A stretch of 64,000 nucleotides of DNA from Gammaproteobacteria bacterium (GTDB lineage Bacteria; Pseudomonadota; Gammaproteobacteria; Pseudomonadales; Azotimanducaceae), in contig DUBB01000010.1 of NCBI GenBank assembly GCA_012960535.1, forward strand, positions 89,603-153,602. Direction: 5' to 3'. The notes under the pieces are model-generated. The model had not been told where the DNA came from and ran no database searches. It saw only the letters and a program-made list of their open reading frames with translations. Positions within the stretch are counted from its first letter, which is position 1. Each line of letters starts with the position of its first letter. Both the position numbers and the translations under genes were made by a program. This document shows positions 8,815 through 17,656 of the stretch, in pieces.

Positions 8815-10074
8815 TTACCTTATCTGCTGTATCGCCTGATCCAGATCAGCAATCAGGTCTTCGATATTTTCTATACCAACAGAAAGCCGCACTGTATTGT
8901 CCGCAATACCGGCTTTTTCCCTTTCTTCTCTGGGTGTCGCACTATGCGTCATGCTGGCAGGATGCTGAATCAGACTATCCACGTTACCCAGGCTCACGGC
9001 AAGCGTTGGAATGGTCACAGCATTGGTAAATATCATACTATTTTCTAAACCACCGCTAACCTTAAATGACACCATGCCGCCGAATCCATTGATCATCTGC
9101 CGCTTTGCCAGATCATGATAAGGATTATCAGGTAGACCAGGATAGAACACCGCTTCGATCTGAGCTTGCTCCTGCAACCAGGTGGCCACCGCCAGGGCAT
9201 TGTCAGCGTGCTTCTGCATCCGCACTTCAAAGGTTTTTAAGCCAACATTTATCAGCGACGTATCTGTAGGGCTTGGCGCGACCCCCAGCATTTTATAGGT
9301 CAGACCAACGCCATTACCACCGGGGGCCATATAATCAAGGTGGGTGCTAACGATGGCACCACCGATAACCTGGCCATGACCGCTGATATACTTTGAGGTG
9401 GAATGTAGAACTACATCACAACCGAAGGTTAGCGGGCGCTGGTGGTAGGGTGTGGCGAAGGTATTATCAACCATAACCCAGATATCCTGTGCATGCGCGA
9501 TCGTTACAAGATGTGCCAGATCCACAATTTCAATATTCGGGTTTGAAGGTGTTTCGAGAAAAATCATTCTTGCATCAGTATTTTCAGAAATTACCCGGGT
9601 AAGGCTTTCTGGCCTGACATCAGTGAACCAGACCACCTCTATGCCAAGACGGGGAGCGAGCTCATACCACCACTTGAAGCTATTACCATACAAGCCGCGT
9701 TGCACAATGGCCTTGTCGCCACTGCCAATTTTTGCCAGCACCGCCGCCGAGGTCGCGGCCATACCTGAAGAGGTTACCTTTCCTGACACAAGTTCAGACG
9801 GATCAATATCAGGCTGTGATCGAATCAGATCGATACCTTCCATATAAGCGATCTTGTTTGCCAGATGATCCATATTCGGGTTGTGGGTTCGTGTATAGGC
9901 ATAACCCTTTTTCTTGCCAGCAAATACATCACCTGCCTCTTGCACCGTGTCAAAGCCAAAGGTTGAAGTCTGATAAATAGGCATGAGATGGGCGTGTTTG
10001 TCATGACTGCCCTCTCCCACGTGGTTAACGATGGTACCCATACCATGTTCTGGCTTTACTTTTTTCCCCGTCAT
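8815..10074 (-). CDS. PLP-dependent methionine gamma-lyase-like enzyme (Cys/Met metabolism family)
   Basis: Cytoplasmic pyridoxal-phosphate enzyme of 419 residues. An upstream TTG at 10089 would add five residues, but ATG 10074 has AGGA seven bases before it and is preferred. Numbered from the TTG, the PLP lysine is Lys233 in HSTSKYISGHG, the cofactor Asp is 208 in MVDNTFATP, and the phosphate-binding Tyr-Arg pair sits in AYTRTHNP (65-72). The family contains methionine gamma-lyase, cystathionine gamma-synthase and lyase, and O-acetylhomoserine sulfhydrylase. Methionine gamma-lyase (methionine to methanethiol, 2-oxobutyrate and ammonia) is favoured by overall look and by the operon, which handles the methylthio group. 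Sulfhydrylase activity remains possible and would run the same thiol in the other direction. Confidence 0.75.
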   Translation of the reverse strand: MTGKKVKPEHGMGTIVNHVGEGSHDKHAHLMPIYQTSTFGFDTVQEAGDVFAGKKKGYAYTRTHNPNMDHLANKIAYMEGIDLIRSQPDIDPSELVSGKVTSSGMAATSAAVLAKIGSGDKAIVQRGLYGNSFKWWYELAPRLGIEVVWFTDVRPESLTRVISENTDARMIFLETPSNPNIEIVDLAHLVTIAHAQDIWVMVDNTFATPYHQRPLTFGCDVVLHSTSKYISGHGQVIGGAIVSTHLDYMAPGGNGVGLTYKMLGVAPSPTDTSLINVGLKTFEVRMQKHADNALAVATWLQEQAQIEAVFYPGLPDNPYHDLAKRQMINGFGGMVSFKVSGGLENSMIFTNAVTIPTLAVSLGNVDSLIQHPASMTHSATPREEREKAGIADNTVRLSVGIENIEDLIADLDQAIQQIR

Positions 10075-10128
10075 GCTGGTTTCCTGCAAATGATTAATGG
10101 GCTGCGCGATTAGACTAGCAACAACGCG

Positions 10129-10881
10129 TTATAACAGAACTGGCGGTACGCATTGTGTATCCGTTGTCTGCCGAAGAACATCCAGCATCAGGCTGACCAT
10201 GTTTGATCTCACTTGACTGATGTTACCGCCAACCAGCGTGATCTTCTCTTCCAGGCCTGCCGCGAGATTGATGGGCAGAGCAACAGCCGCGAAACTCATG
10301 CCAAGCTCAGCTGCAAGGTAAACCTCAGGGCAGCAGGTCATCCCCACGACGTGTCCACCTAACTGGTGATACATCCTGATTTCTGCCGGAGACTCAAATC
10401 GCGGACCATTGGTCGCCACATAAGTTGCACCGTCATGAACCTTGACGTCATGCTTAGCACCCAGTTGCAACATGCACTCACTCATAACCGAGCAGAATGG
10501 CTGGCTCATTTCAACGTGGCCTACACTTTCGTCAATTTGGTCAAAGAAAGTAAAATTCCGGCCGTGGGTAAAGTCAAGAAAATCTCTAAGCACAGCAAGT
10601 TCAGACACAGGATAATCAGCTGAAATAGACCCTACCGCGTAGGTAGACAGGATGCGCTGCACCCCGAGATCCTTCATTGCCCTGATATTGGCACGATAGT
10701 TTATCTTATGCGGCGGCGTAGAATGATCCGTGCCGTGCCGGGTTAGAAAAATAATATCTTCATGTTCACCTTTGCCGACATAAATCTGTGCTATTCCATA
10801 TTGGTTTTCGACCTGCTTCGCGTCAACTTCAACGCCTTCAAGACTATAGATTCCAGTACCACCAATAACTGCGGCAGGCAT
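10129..10881 (-). CDS. mtnP: S-methyl-5'-thioadenosine or -thioinosine phosphorylase
   Basis: A 250-residue member of the PNP/MTAP family that splits methylthioadenosine (or methylthioinosine) with phosphate into a purine base and methylthioribose 1-phosphate. The N-terminus IGGTGIYSLEG, the phosphate-binding LTRHGTDHSTPPHKINYRAN and GPRFESPAEIRM are all present, as is GMTCCPEVYLAAELG. In the purine-binding loop, where MTA phosphorylases usually have an Asp-containing motif, this protein reads LPINLAAGL. Asn there is closer to the methylthioinosine phosphorylase of Pseudomonas aeruginosa as I recall it. So the substrate could be the deaminated form, which would need a deaminase not seen here. 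AAGGAA precedes the ATG; the gene begins 19 bases after mtnA. Confidence 0.8.
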   Translation of the reverse strand: MPAAVIGGTGIYSLEGVEVDAKQVENQYGIAQIYVGKGEHEDIIFLTRHGTDHSTPPHKINYRANIRAMKDLGVQRILSTYAVGSISADYPVSELAVLRDFLDFTHGRNFTFFDQIDESVGHVEMSQPFCSVMSECMLQLGAKHDVKVHDGATYVATNGPRFESPAEIRMYHQLGGHVVGMTCCPEVYLAAELGMSFAAVALPINLAAGLEEKITLVGGNISQVRSNMVSLMLDVLRQTTDTQCVPPVLL

Positions 10882-10900
10882 AATGATTCCTTCTAGTTAA

Positions 10901-12010
10901 TTACCATTTTTGTAAACCAGACAAATCGTAAGGGCTAACAATGCCCTGCAGAGTAACAACGCCGGAAACATATTCTGGCGGCGTGATGTCAAAGGCAGGA
11001 TAGCAGGCCTGTACAATATCAATCGTCGTAGCAGTCCCTAAGGCAAGCTTTACCTCTGCCGGATCTCTTTGTTCTATCACGATATCATCTCGGCTTTTCT
11101 TGCGCTCATCCCGGCCCCAGGCAAATGCAAAAAAAGGTATATCATGGGCACGAGCGGCAATAGCGTTCTGATAGGTGCCAATTTTGTTTACGACATGGCC
11201 GTCTAGGGTGATTAGATCTGCTGCGGTAATGTACTTCTGGATTTTCTGCTCCGACATGAAATGTGCAGGCATGTTGTCCGTAATCAGATTGACCTTAATG
11301 CCCATCTCCCGTATGGCTGGCGCCGTGAGTTTTGCACCCTGAAAATAAGGCCTGGTTTCCGGGCTATAGACCGTAATATCTTTACCATCTCTGGCTGCAA
11401 AAGCGAGCGACAGTATAAAACCGGCCTCGCCGAAACAGTGGGTAAGGATACCCTCTCCATCTTTGATCTGATCTGCCATAGCCCTGGCTCGCAGGGTGTA
11501 GTCATCAAAAATGTCCAGAAGCATCGCCGTTATGCCCCCAGCGACGGCTTTATCCACATCGTCACCTTTAGTCACAGCCTCTTCGGCGATAAAGATAATC
11601 TGATCCAGGCGCTGTTTCATCGCCGTATTGGTCGGACGAGTGCTTACTAATGCCGCTCGGGCCTGGCCAAGCGCCTTGAGCAATGCTGCGCGCCGCTTTA
11701 TGCTGGCGCTAAGCGCCGCTTTATGTCTGCACGTCAGCAATCGCAATGCATTGACTGCAGCAAGCCAGGGTCCACTGCCCTGGGTAACCATATCCTGAAT
11801 CGCTCTGGCTACATCGTCAATATTATCGCAGCTGACAAATGACTGCTCGAAAGGATATTTGCGCCGGTCGCCAATGAGTACCTTACCCGATTCAAAACGG
11901 GCAATATTCTCTGGCTTTAATATGAAGGGCAGAAGTTTGTAAGTACCTTCCTGTTCAGCAGGAGAGGGTTGAATTGATGGTGTAAGTCTTTGGCTATCCA
12001 TGAACAACAT
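10901..12010 (-). CDS. mtnA: Methylthioribose-1-phosphate isomerase-like protein
   Basis: First gene of the leftward operon, 369 residues, related to MtnA and eIF2B-like sugar-phosphate isomerases. MtnA turns methylthioribose 1-phosphate into methylthioribulose 1-phosphate. The catalytic Cys is Cys192 in ILTHCFGEAG and the catalytic Asp is Asp245 in LITDNMPAH. The substrate-loop stretch YSPETRPYFQGAKLTA and the C-terminal ADLITLDGHVVNKIGTYQNA are family-typical. One deviation is that the near-invariant RGAPAIG loop reads TQGSGPWLAAV (76-86), so this is a divergent subgroup and a related sugar-phosphate substrate cannot be excluded. The start could also be Met4, as no strong ribosome site separates them. 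The window has no MtnB, MtnC or MtnD, so the classical methionine salvage route is not completed locally. Confidence 0.75.
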   Translation of the reverse strand: MLFMDSQRLTPSIQPSPAEQEGTYKLLPFILKPENIARFESGKVLIGDRRKYPFEQSFVSCDNIDDVARAIQDMVTQGSGPWLAAVNALRLLTCRHKAALSASIKRRAALLKALGQARAALVSTRPTNTAMKQRLDQIIFIAEEAVTKGDDVDKAVAGGITAMLLDIFDDYTLRARAMADQIKDGEGILTHCFGEAGFILSLAFAARDGKDITVYSPETRPYFQGAKLTAPAIREMGIKVNLITDNMPAHFMSEQKIQKYITAADLITLDGHVVNKIGTYQNAIAARAHDIPFFAFAWGRDERKKSRDDIVIEQRDPAEVKLALGTATTIDIVQACYPAFDITPPEYVSGVVTLQGIVSPYDLSGLQKW

Positions 12011-12474
12011 GCCTGCTAAAATATCACCCTATAAGCGCCAGTCAACGGCTCGGCGCCAATAGCATTGGTCCATTCAACCGAAGCAGTTGGAATCACCGAC
12101 ATTCTTAACCTTGACGCTGTTCAGGTGCTATCTGTTTCGTTTTGGATCTATCAACCTGAACAGTACAATAGCACTTCTGGTAGGTGTCCACTACCATCCG
12201 AGAATCTTCCAAATCGCCGTTATTCCCCTGGGAGTCTCTAGACTATGCGATGAACTGCCGCATAACAGCGGTAAAGCGTAAGTAACCAATATCAATAGGC
12301 TATATAATCTTTCACCTATTAATGGCTATTCGATCAACCCAAAGAAAAACCTGAGCCACACGGTAATTTCTCGTCTCCTGGATGGCGGATTCCCTGTCCG
12401 AATGAACACAGGGATAAGCAGGGTTAGATTCGAAAAGACTTTATAGCCACCGACATCTGAGAATCGAGTACTAA
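12011..12474. other. Divergent intergenic region between mtnA and the RND genes
   Basis: No gene is supported; a 64-codon plus frame at 12087-12281 has no recognisable features. The region must hold the promoters of the leftward mtnA operon and the rightward RND pair. I could not point to a clear operator or riboswitch. Confidence 0.4.
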
Positions 12475-13698
12475 ATGATTATGAAATTTCTGATACCCCT
12501 CAGCATCATTGCTGCAGGAATAGGTATCTACGCTTTTTTGCAAGCCGTTAAACCAGAACCCCCGACCAAACAGGATAAGCCGAGAGCGATCAGCGTATTT
12601 GTAGAACCCGTTCGCAAATTCAATTTACCACCGAAGATATTTGCTCAGGGGGAAGTTAAAGCTAGAACAGAAGTCGATGTGGTGGCTCAGGTGGCAGGCA
12701 GGGTTACACTCATTTCAGAAGAATTTGTTGCTGGCGGCAGGGTTCGCCCAGGCGAATCGTTAATAAGCATTGATGAAACCGATTATCAATACGCCGTATT
12801 GCAAGGCGAAGCCAGCGTAGCTGAAGCCAAAGTGTGGGTCCAAAAAGCCAAAGCAGATGCAGACGTTGCAAAACACCAACTTCGACAGGTTCACAAACCA
12901 TCAGAATTAGCCCTCAAAAAACCTCAACTGGATCAAGTCCTTGCACAACTTAAAGCTGCCACTGCTGAACTCGAAAAGGCGAGAACCAATTTTTCGCGAA
13001 CCCGGGTAACGATGCCTTTTAACGGTCGAGTTATTAACAGAAATGTATCGATAGGGCAGTATGTAACGCCGGGAACGGTCCTAGGCAGAGTTTTCGGCAT
13101 TGATAAGGTTGAGATCCGACTAGCCTTCAGTGATGTCCAACTTGCTTCCCTTGGATTGCCCATTGGTTATGTTGCACAGACTGGACAGGGACTGCCTGTC
13201 ATCCTCAGTGCTCGAATTGCAGGACAAAAGCACACCTGGCATGGCAGGTTAAACCGGCTTGATGCCGCAATCAATCGTGCGACCAGGACACTATATGGGT
13301 TGGTCGAAGTAAAGGAGCCCTATGGTGCGGGTGCATCAATCCTGGGGATGCCGCTGGCGATAGGACTTTTCGTCGATGCTGAAATCTCTGGTCGGGAAAT
13401 ACAAGATGCATTGGTTATTCCACGTCAAGGCCTAAGGGCGGGAAACCAGGTTCATGTAGTCAATAGTCTTGGCAAACTTGAGATTAGAAACGTCAAAGTA
13501 TCATATAGCTCGGACACTGAGGCGGCAATTTCCCGAGGATTAATGATAGGAGATCAGGTAGTGATTTCATCTCTTCGCAATCCAATTCAAGGGATGACAC
13601 TTGAGGCCATGCCGGTTCAGCACCAATCAACAGCCCTTAATGCAAAAAAAATTGATTCTGAGCTTGATAAAAAATCCACTCAAATCATAAAAGGCTGA
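12475..13698 (+). CDS. RND efflux pump periplasmic adaptor (membrane fusion protein)
   Basis: Adaptor protein of 407 residues anchored by one N-terminal hydrophobic segment (about residues 3-22). The biotinyl-lipoyl-like half begins near VVAQVAGRVTLISEEFVAGGRV, and the second half returns near TRVTMPFNGRVINRNVSIGQYV; the two are separated by an alpha-helical hairpin rich in Ala, Lys and Gln (about 110-165). This is the classical HlyD/AcrA order. It links the inner-membrane pump to an outer-membrane channel; no TolC-like channel gene is nearby, so the pump must borrow one. The next gene starts three bases after the stop, so the two are co-transcribed and probably translationally coupled. The exported substrate is unknown. 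Confidence 0.85.
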   Translation: MIMKFLIPLSIIAAGIGIYAFLQAVKPEPPTKQDKPRAISVFVEPVRKFNLPPKIFAQGEVKARTEVDVVAQVAGRVTLISEEFVAGGRVRPGESLISIDETDYQYAVLQGEASVAEAKVWVQKAKADADVAKHQLRQVHKPSELALKKPQLDQVLAQLKAATAELEKARTNFSRTRVTMPFNGRVINRNVSIGQYVTPGTVLGRVFGIDKVEIRLAFSDVQLASLGLPIGYVAQTGQGLPVILSARIAGQKHTWHGRLNRLDAAINRATRTLYGLVEVKEPYGAGASILGMPLAIGLFVDAEISGREIQDALVIPRQGLRAGNQVHVVNSLGKLEIRNVKVSYSSDTEAAISRGLMIGDQVVISSLRNPIQGMTLEAMPVQHQSTALNAKKIDSELDKKSTQIIKG

Positions 13699-13701
13699 AT
13701 A

Positions 13702-16700
13702 GTGCGTCCTCTGATAGCGTGGTGGGCAGAAAATCCTGTAGCAGCAAATCTCCTGATGATTGGCATCCTGCTATCAGGCTTGCTTGGCTTTCAGAATGTG
13801 GAAAGAGAAGCTTTTCCGCTCTTCAAAGATAACAGTGTCGAAGTCAACATCTCCTGGCCTGGTGCTGCACCGCAGGAAATCGAAGAGCAGGTTCTTTTTC
13901 GCGCTGAAGATGCCTTGCAAGGCATCGACGGAATAAAACGTATTTATTCCTTTGCCGAGGAGGGGTTTGGCAGGGTCGAGGTAGTGACTCATGCGATGGA
14001 TGATATCTCTCGAATCGTTGATGAAGTTAAAAGTGCCATAGATTCCATTAATGGCTTTCCAAGAGATATTGATAAGCCGCAGATTCGTAGGCAGATATAC
14101 CGGGATGAAATCGTTCGAATCGCCTTACACGGAAACCTTACCGAGAGACAGTTAAACGATTTAGCTGAAGATCTGCGCAGCGAAGTAGCCGCCTTGCCTT
14201 ATGTTTCCATCGTAGAACTGTTTGGAATTCGCCAAAAAGAGGTCGCTATCGAACTATCAGAGCAAGCGATGCGCCGATACAGCGTGACTTTCTCCGAGGT
14301 TGCTGCTGCTATTCGCAGCAGTTCCATCAATCTTTCATCAGGCAGAGTTCGAACCAACGCGGGCGATGTGTTGCTCCGGGCAAGAAACATGGCTGAATCG
14401 GAAGCAGATTTTGGTGCGATCATCATCAGACAATTGGCTGATGGTGGTGCTGTCAGAGTAGGAGATGTCGCACGTATTGTCGATGGTTTTGAAGACGAAG
14501 AAATTTATGCCTCAATAAATGGTCAACCTTCAGTGTTAATTCAGGTACTTGCAATGGAAAACATGCAAGTGGTGAAAACGTCAGAAGAAATCAAGCGATG
14601 GATGGCACGGCGACAAGAGACCCTACCTGCTGGTGTCAATTTAACTCTCTGGTTTGATTCAGCTGACATTTACAAAAGTCGCATGAGTACCATTGGAGAA
14701 TCAGCCATTCTAGGACTTTTTCTAGTCTTTGTGGTTCTACTGCTTTCTTTGCGCGCGCACATTGCACTCTGGGTAACCGCTGGAATTGCTGTTGCTTTCC
14801 TGGGGGCCTTTGCCTTCTTACCAGCCAACGACGTATCGCTGAATATTTTTTCCACCTTTGCATTTCTTCTGGTTCTGGGCATCGTTGTTGACGATGCCAT
14901 CGTCGTTGGAGAAAGCATCCATCAGCACTCTAACAACCTTGGGGGAGGACTCAAAGCTGCGATTGAAGGCGCTAACGCTGTTAGCAAACCCGTTGTGTAT
15001 GCGGTACTAACAACAATAATTGCCTTTTCTCCCTGGTTCTTTCTATCAAGTACAGATGCCCAGGTTGCACGACAGTTTTCTATCGTCATCACGCTTGCTC
15101 TAACAGTTTCACTGATTGAAACCTTTCTGATTCTACCTTCACACCTCAGGAATCTACAAAATAAAGCTGCAACTAATATATTCTCTAAATGGCGACAAAA
15201 AATAGAACTGGGAATCATCGACTTTGCTAATAATCGTTACCGCAGAACCGTTCTGTTATGTGCTCAGCATCGATATGTCACTGTTGCCGTTTTCATAGCA
15301 TGCTTTATCGTCAGCCTGGGCTTATTCAATAACGGTTGGGTCAAGTTTAACTTTATGCCCGAAGTCGAAAACGAAAGTATTTATCTGAACGTTGAGTTAC
15401 CCGCTGGAACTCATTATGACCGTGCCCTCGAGGTACTCAATCAGTTGCAACGCGCTGAGCTCGAACTAATTCGCGAAGTTGAAGAAGCCGCGCTACTCAA
15501 TGAAGGGTCCGGCAAGATCATTGACGGTTGGTACACACGATCCAGAAGAGACAGCGTTATTGCAATTATAAAACTGGCGCCACCTGAGTTAAGAGACCTC
15601 ACTGCAAAACAGGCAGCTACCAGGTTAAGGCAACTGGTGGGTGATGTGCCGGATGCGGATAATATAGAAATTAATTATAACCTAATGAATAACGGGCCGC
15701 GCCTGAGTTACATTCTCAAACATCGGAATATGGACCTGCTTCGAGAGGCCAGCTTAAAACTGCAAACTAAATTACACACTTTCGAGGGTACTTATTTTGT
15801 AAGAGACAACCTCAAAGGGCGTATAGATGAATTACACCTCAGCCTGGTCCCAGGCGCGGAAACGCTTGGCATTAAGCTATCTGATGTTTCCAAACAGGTA
15901 AGGCAGGCCTTCTATGGAGAAGAGGTACAAAGGCTCTCTCGACTAGATGGCGACATAAAAGTCATGATTCGTTATCCCAGAGCAGACCGAAACAGCCTCG
16001 AGAGTCTGAAGAATTTCAGGGTCAGAACTCAAGATGGAAGAGAGTTGCCTCTGCTATCAGTAGTTAACATCGAGTCAACCAAAGGCGTACAACGCATCCA
16101 GAGGCGCGATAAATCAAGAATGGTTCGGGTCAGTGCCGAAGTTGCCGAAGAACTGGCACACGATATTGATACACAACTGAACGATCATTTTCTGCCAGAA
16201 CTGCAGAAACTATATCCAGAGTTGGTGGTGGGTCGAAGCGGCCAGCTGGAAGGCGAAGCGAATTTTTTTAACGAATTAAAAGCTCTCTATGCTATCGCTT
16301 TTTTTGCTATGTATGCCTTAATAGCGGTAGCCTTTAAATCTTATTTTTTACCATTGCTAGTCATGACAGCGATACCATTTGGCTTCATGGGTGCTGTCTA
16401 TGGACACCTCATGTTTGGTGTCCCCATGGCTTTATTTTCTTATTTCGGCATTGGTGCCGCAGCCGGCGTGGTAGTAAATGACAATCTAGTACTGGTTGAT
16501 TACATAGGCAAGTTGAGGGACCAGGGTTCTGGTCCTATTGAGGCAATAAGCGCAGCAACCATATCTCGATTCAGACCCATTGTCTTGACTTCATTGACTA
16601 CTTTTGTCGGCCTGATGCCAATTATGGCCGAGCGCTCGACCGATGCTCAATTTCTAAAACCCGCAGTACTTTCGCTCGCTTTTGGCGTTGTTTTCGCACT

Positions 16701-16821
16701 CTTTGTCACCCTGTTTATGGTTCCAGCACTTTATCTCATTGGTGAGGATATCAGACAAAAAGTAGCCAGGCTTGGGCTTCTCAGTCCATGGAAATCCCTG
16801 CCTGCCAAACTAAAAACATAG
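13702..16821 (+). CDS. RND efflux transporter, inner-membrane subunit
   Basis: Proton-driven exporter of 1039 residues, normal for HAE1-type RND pumps, starting with GTG three bases after the adaptor gene. The N-terminal cytoplasmic helix and first membrane segment (WWAENPVAANLLMIGILLSG) lead into a large periplasmic domain. The proton-relay pair appears in segment 4 as LGIVVDDAIVVGE, and the second half repeats the pattern with GAAAGVVVNDNLVLVDYIG and a duplicated periplasmic domain. The family exports hydrophobic compounds, detergents or metabolites. No dedicated regulator lies next to the pair. A role in exporting toxic aromatic intermediates would fit the window but is only a guess. Confidence 0.9.
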   Translation: MRPLIAWWAENPVAANLLMIGILLSGLLGFQNVEREAFPLFKDNSVEVNISWPGAAPQEIEEQVLFRAEDALQGIDGIKRIYSFAEEGFGRVEVVTHAMDDISRIVDEVKSAIDSINGFPRDIDKPQIRRQIYRDEIVRIALHGNLTERQLNDLAEDLRSEVAALPYVSIVELFGIRQKEVAIELSEQAMRRYSVTFSEVAAAIRSSSINLSSGRVRTNAGDVLLRARNMAESEADFGAIIIRQLADGGAVRVGDVARIVDGFEDEEIYASINGQPSVLIQVLAMENMQVVKTSEEIKRWMARRQETLPAGVNLTLWFDSADIYKSRMSTIGESAILGLFLVFVVLLLSLRAHIALWVTAGIAVAFLGAFAFLPANDVSLNIFSTFAFLLVLGIVVDDAIVVGESIHQHSNNLGGGLKAAIEGANAVSKPVVYAVLTTIIAFSPWFFLSSTDAQVARQFSIVITLALTVSLIETFLILPSHLRNLQNKAATNIFSKWRQKIELGIIDFANNRYRRTVLLCAQHRYVTVAVFIACFIVSLGLFNNGWVKFNFMPEVENESIYLNVELPAGTHYDRALEVLNQLQRAELELIREVEEAALLNEGSGKIIDGWYTRSRRDSVIAIIKLAPPELRDLTAKQAATRLRQLVGDVPDADNIEINYNLMNNGPRLSYILKHRNMDLLREASLKLQTKLHTFEGTYFVRDNLKGRIDELHLSLVPGAETLGIKLSDVSKQVRQAFYGEEVQRLSRLDGDIKVMIRYPRADRNSLESLKNFRVRTQDGRELPLLSVVNIESTKGVQRIQRRDKSRMVRVSAEVAEELAHDIDTQLNDHFLPELQKLYPELVVGRSGQLEGEANFFNELKALYAIAFFAMYALIAVAFKSYFLPLLVMTAIPFGFMGAVYGHLMFGVPMALFSYFGIGAAAGVVVNDNLVLVDYIGKLRDQGSGPIEAISAATISRFRPIVLTSLTTFVGLMPIMAERSTDAQFLKPAVLSLAFGVVFALFVTLFMVPALYLIGEDIRQKVARLGLLSPWKSLPAKLKT

Positions 16822-16900
16822 GATGAGGCAGCGTTTTCTAGTGCCCAGTATGGCTTCTTCATAAGACCTTTTCATAAAACAGCATAGCGCAAGAATCTCA

Positions 16901-17176
16901 ATGCAAGAGATATTGGACAGGCCTCTCCCTCGCCAATTACAATATGCTTGGACTGCAGTGGGTGCCCTGCTAAATAAAGTAAACGCTGCCTATCCAGACT
17001 TTATGGAATGCACCACCTGCCATATTGGATTACAGCACCAGTTGGCAACATTGATGGCCATTCGGGATGGATATCTCAGTGAGCCCTGGCCATCCTGGAC
17101 CGCCATCGGAATCCTAGAACTCAACATTGAAGGTGCACAATTTGAAATCAGGGTCACAGCACGATTATGCCAATAA
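16901..17176 (+). pseudogene. Truncated RidA/YjgF-like frame
   Basis: A 91-codon frame that matches only the later part of a RidA-type protein: a helix like QYAWTAVGALLNKVNAAYPDF, then WPSWTAIGILELNIEGAQFEIRVTA. In the family this corresponds to the PARTAV...LPxGAxVEIEA ending. The first 35-40 residues, including the SGQ stretch, are missing, and the 80 bases upstream show no continuation. RidA proteins hydrolyse reactive enamines and imines arising from PLP enzymes. I treat this as a remnant, but a short diverged protein cannot be ruled out. It sits 79 bases after the RND gene. Confidence 0.4.
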
Positions 17177-17197
17177 AAATAGGCACTTCAAGTGCCT
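17172..17197 (-). terminator. Rho-independent terminator-like hairpin reading leftward
   Basis: AGGCACTT-C-AAGTGCCT (17181-17197) is preceded on the plus strand by AATAAAAAT. Read on the minus strand it is a GC-containing stem followed by TATTTTTATT, the pattern of a rho-independent terminator. No leftward gene is seen immediately to its right, so it may stop antisense transcription into the RidA-like and RND genes. Confidence 0.45.
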
Positions 17198-17656
17198 GAC
17201 CTGAGTACGATGTTATCAATGACTGGCTATAAAGCTGGCAGAGCGACTATCGCTACATATTGAGCGACTCGAAAGGCACGTCCTTCTTCTACAGCTGACG
17301 CTTAGCTGGGATGCCTTCGAAGCATCGTAAACAGATAAACAGTGCGAATGATTCTGGGGAGGTAGCGTGTAGCAAGGCAGAAATCCAAAACTAAACGGAT
17401 CTGACCTTAACGCGGGGCTTACAATATCGCGTCAGGCCTTAAACTGTTCCGCTATTACCCCAGTCGAGTTGCATTGGGAGTACGAGGCAACGGCTGTCTG
17501 GCAAGCATGGCAAGAAGCACCGATGCAGCACTTGCTCATCAAATACACGCTGATCTATAAACTCGTCGCCAGCGTCTAAACATTCTTGTAAAAATGAATT
17601 TTTTGCTATTCAATGGTTATCAGCCTATAACAAGAAGTGCTTTCTAGGAGCCGTCA
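17177..17656. other. Intergenic stretch before the GST gene
   Basis: Apart from the hairpin at 17172-17197 I see no gene or RNA here. The right part should contain the promoter of the GST/LigA/LigB cluster; AT-rich sequence lies at about 17580-17640, but no box or operator can be named. Confidence 0.4.

Noticed and set aside
12087..12281. A 64-codon plus-strand frame between mtnA and the RND genes
   Set aside because: No ribosome site, no recognisable sequence; it lies in a divergent promoter region.
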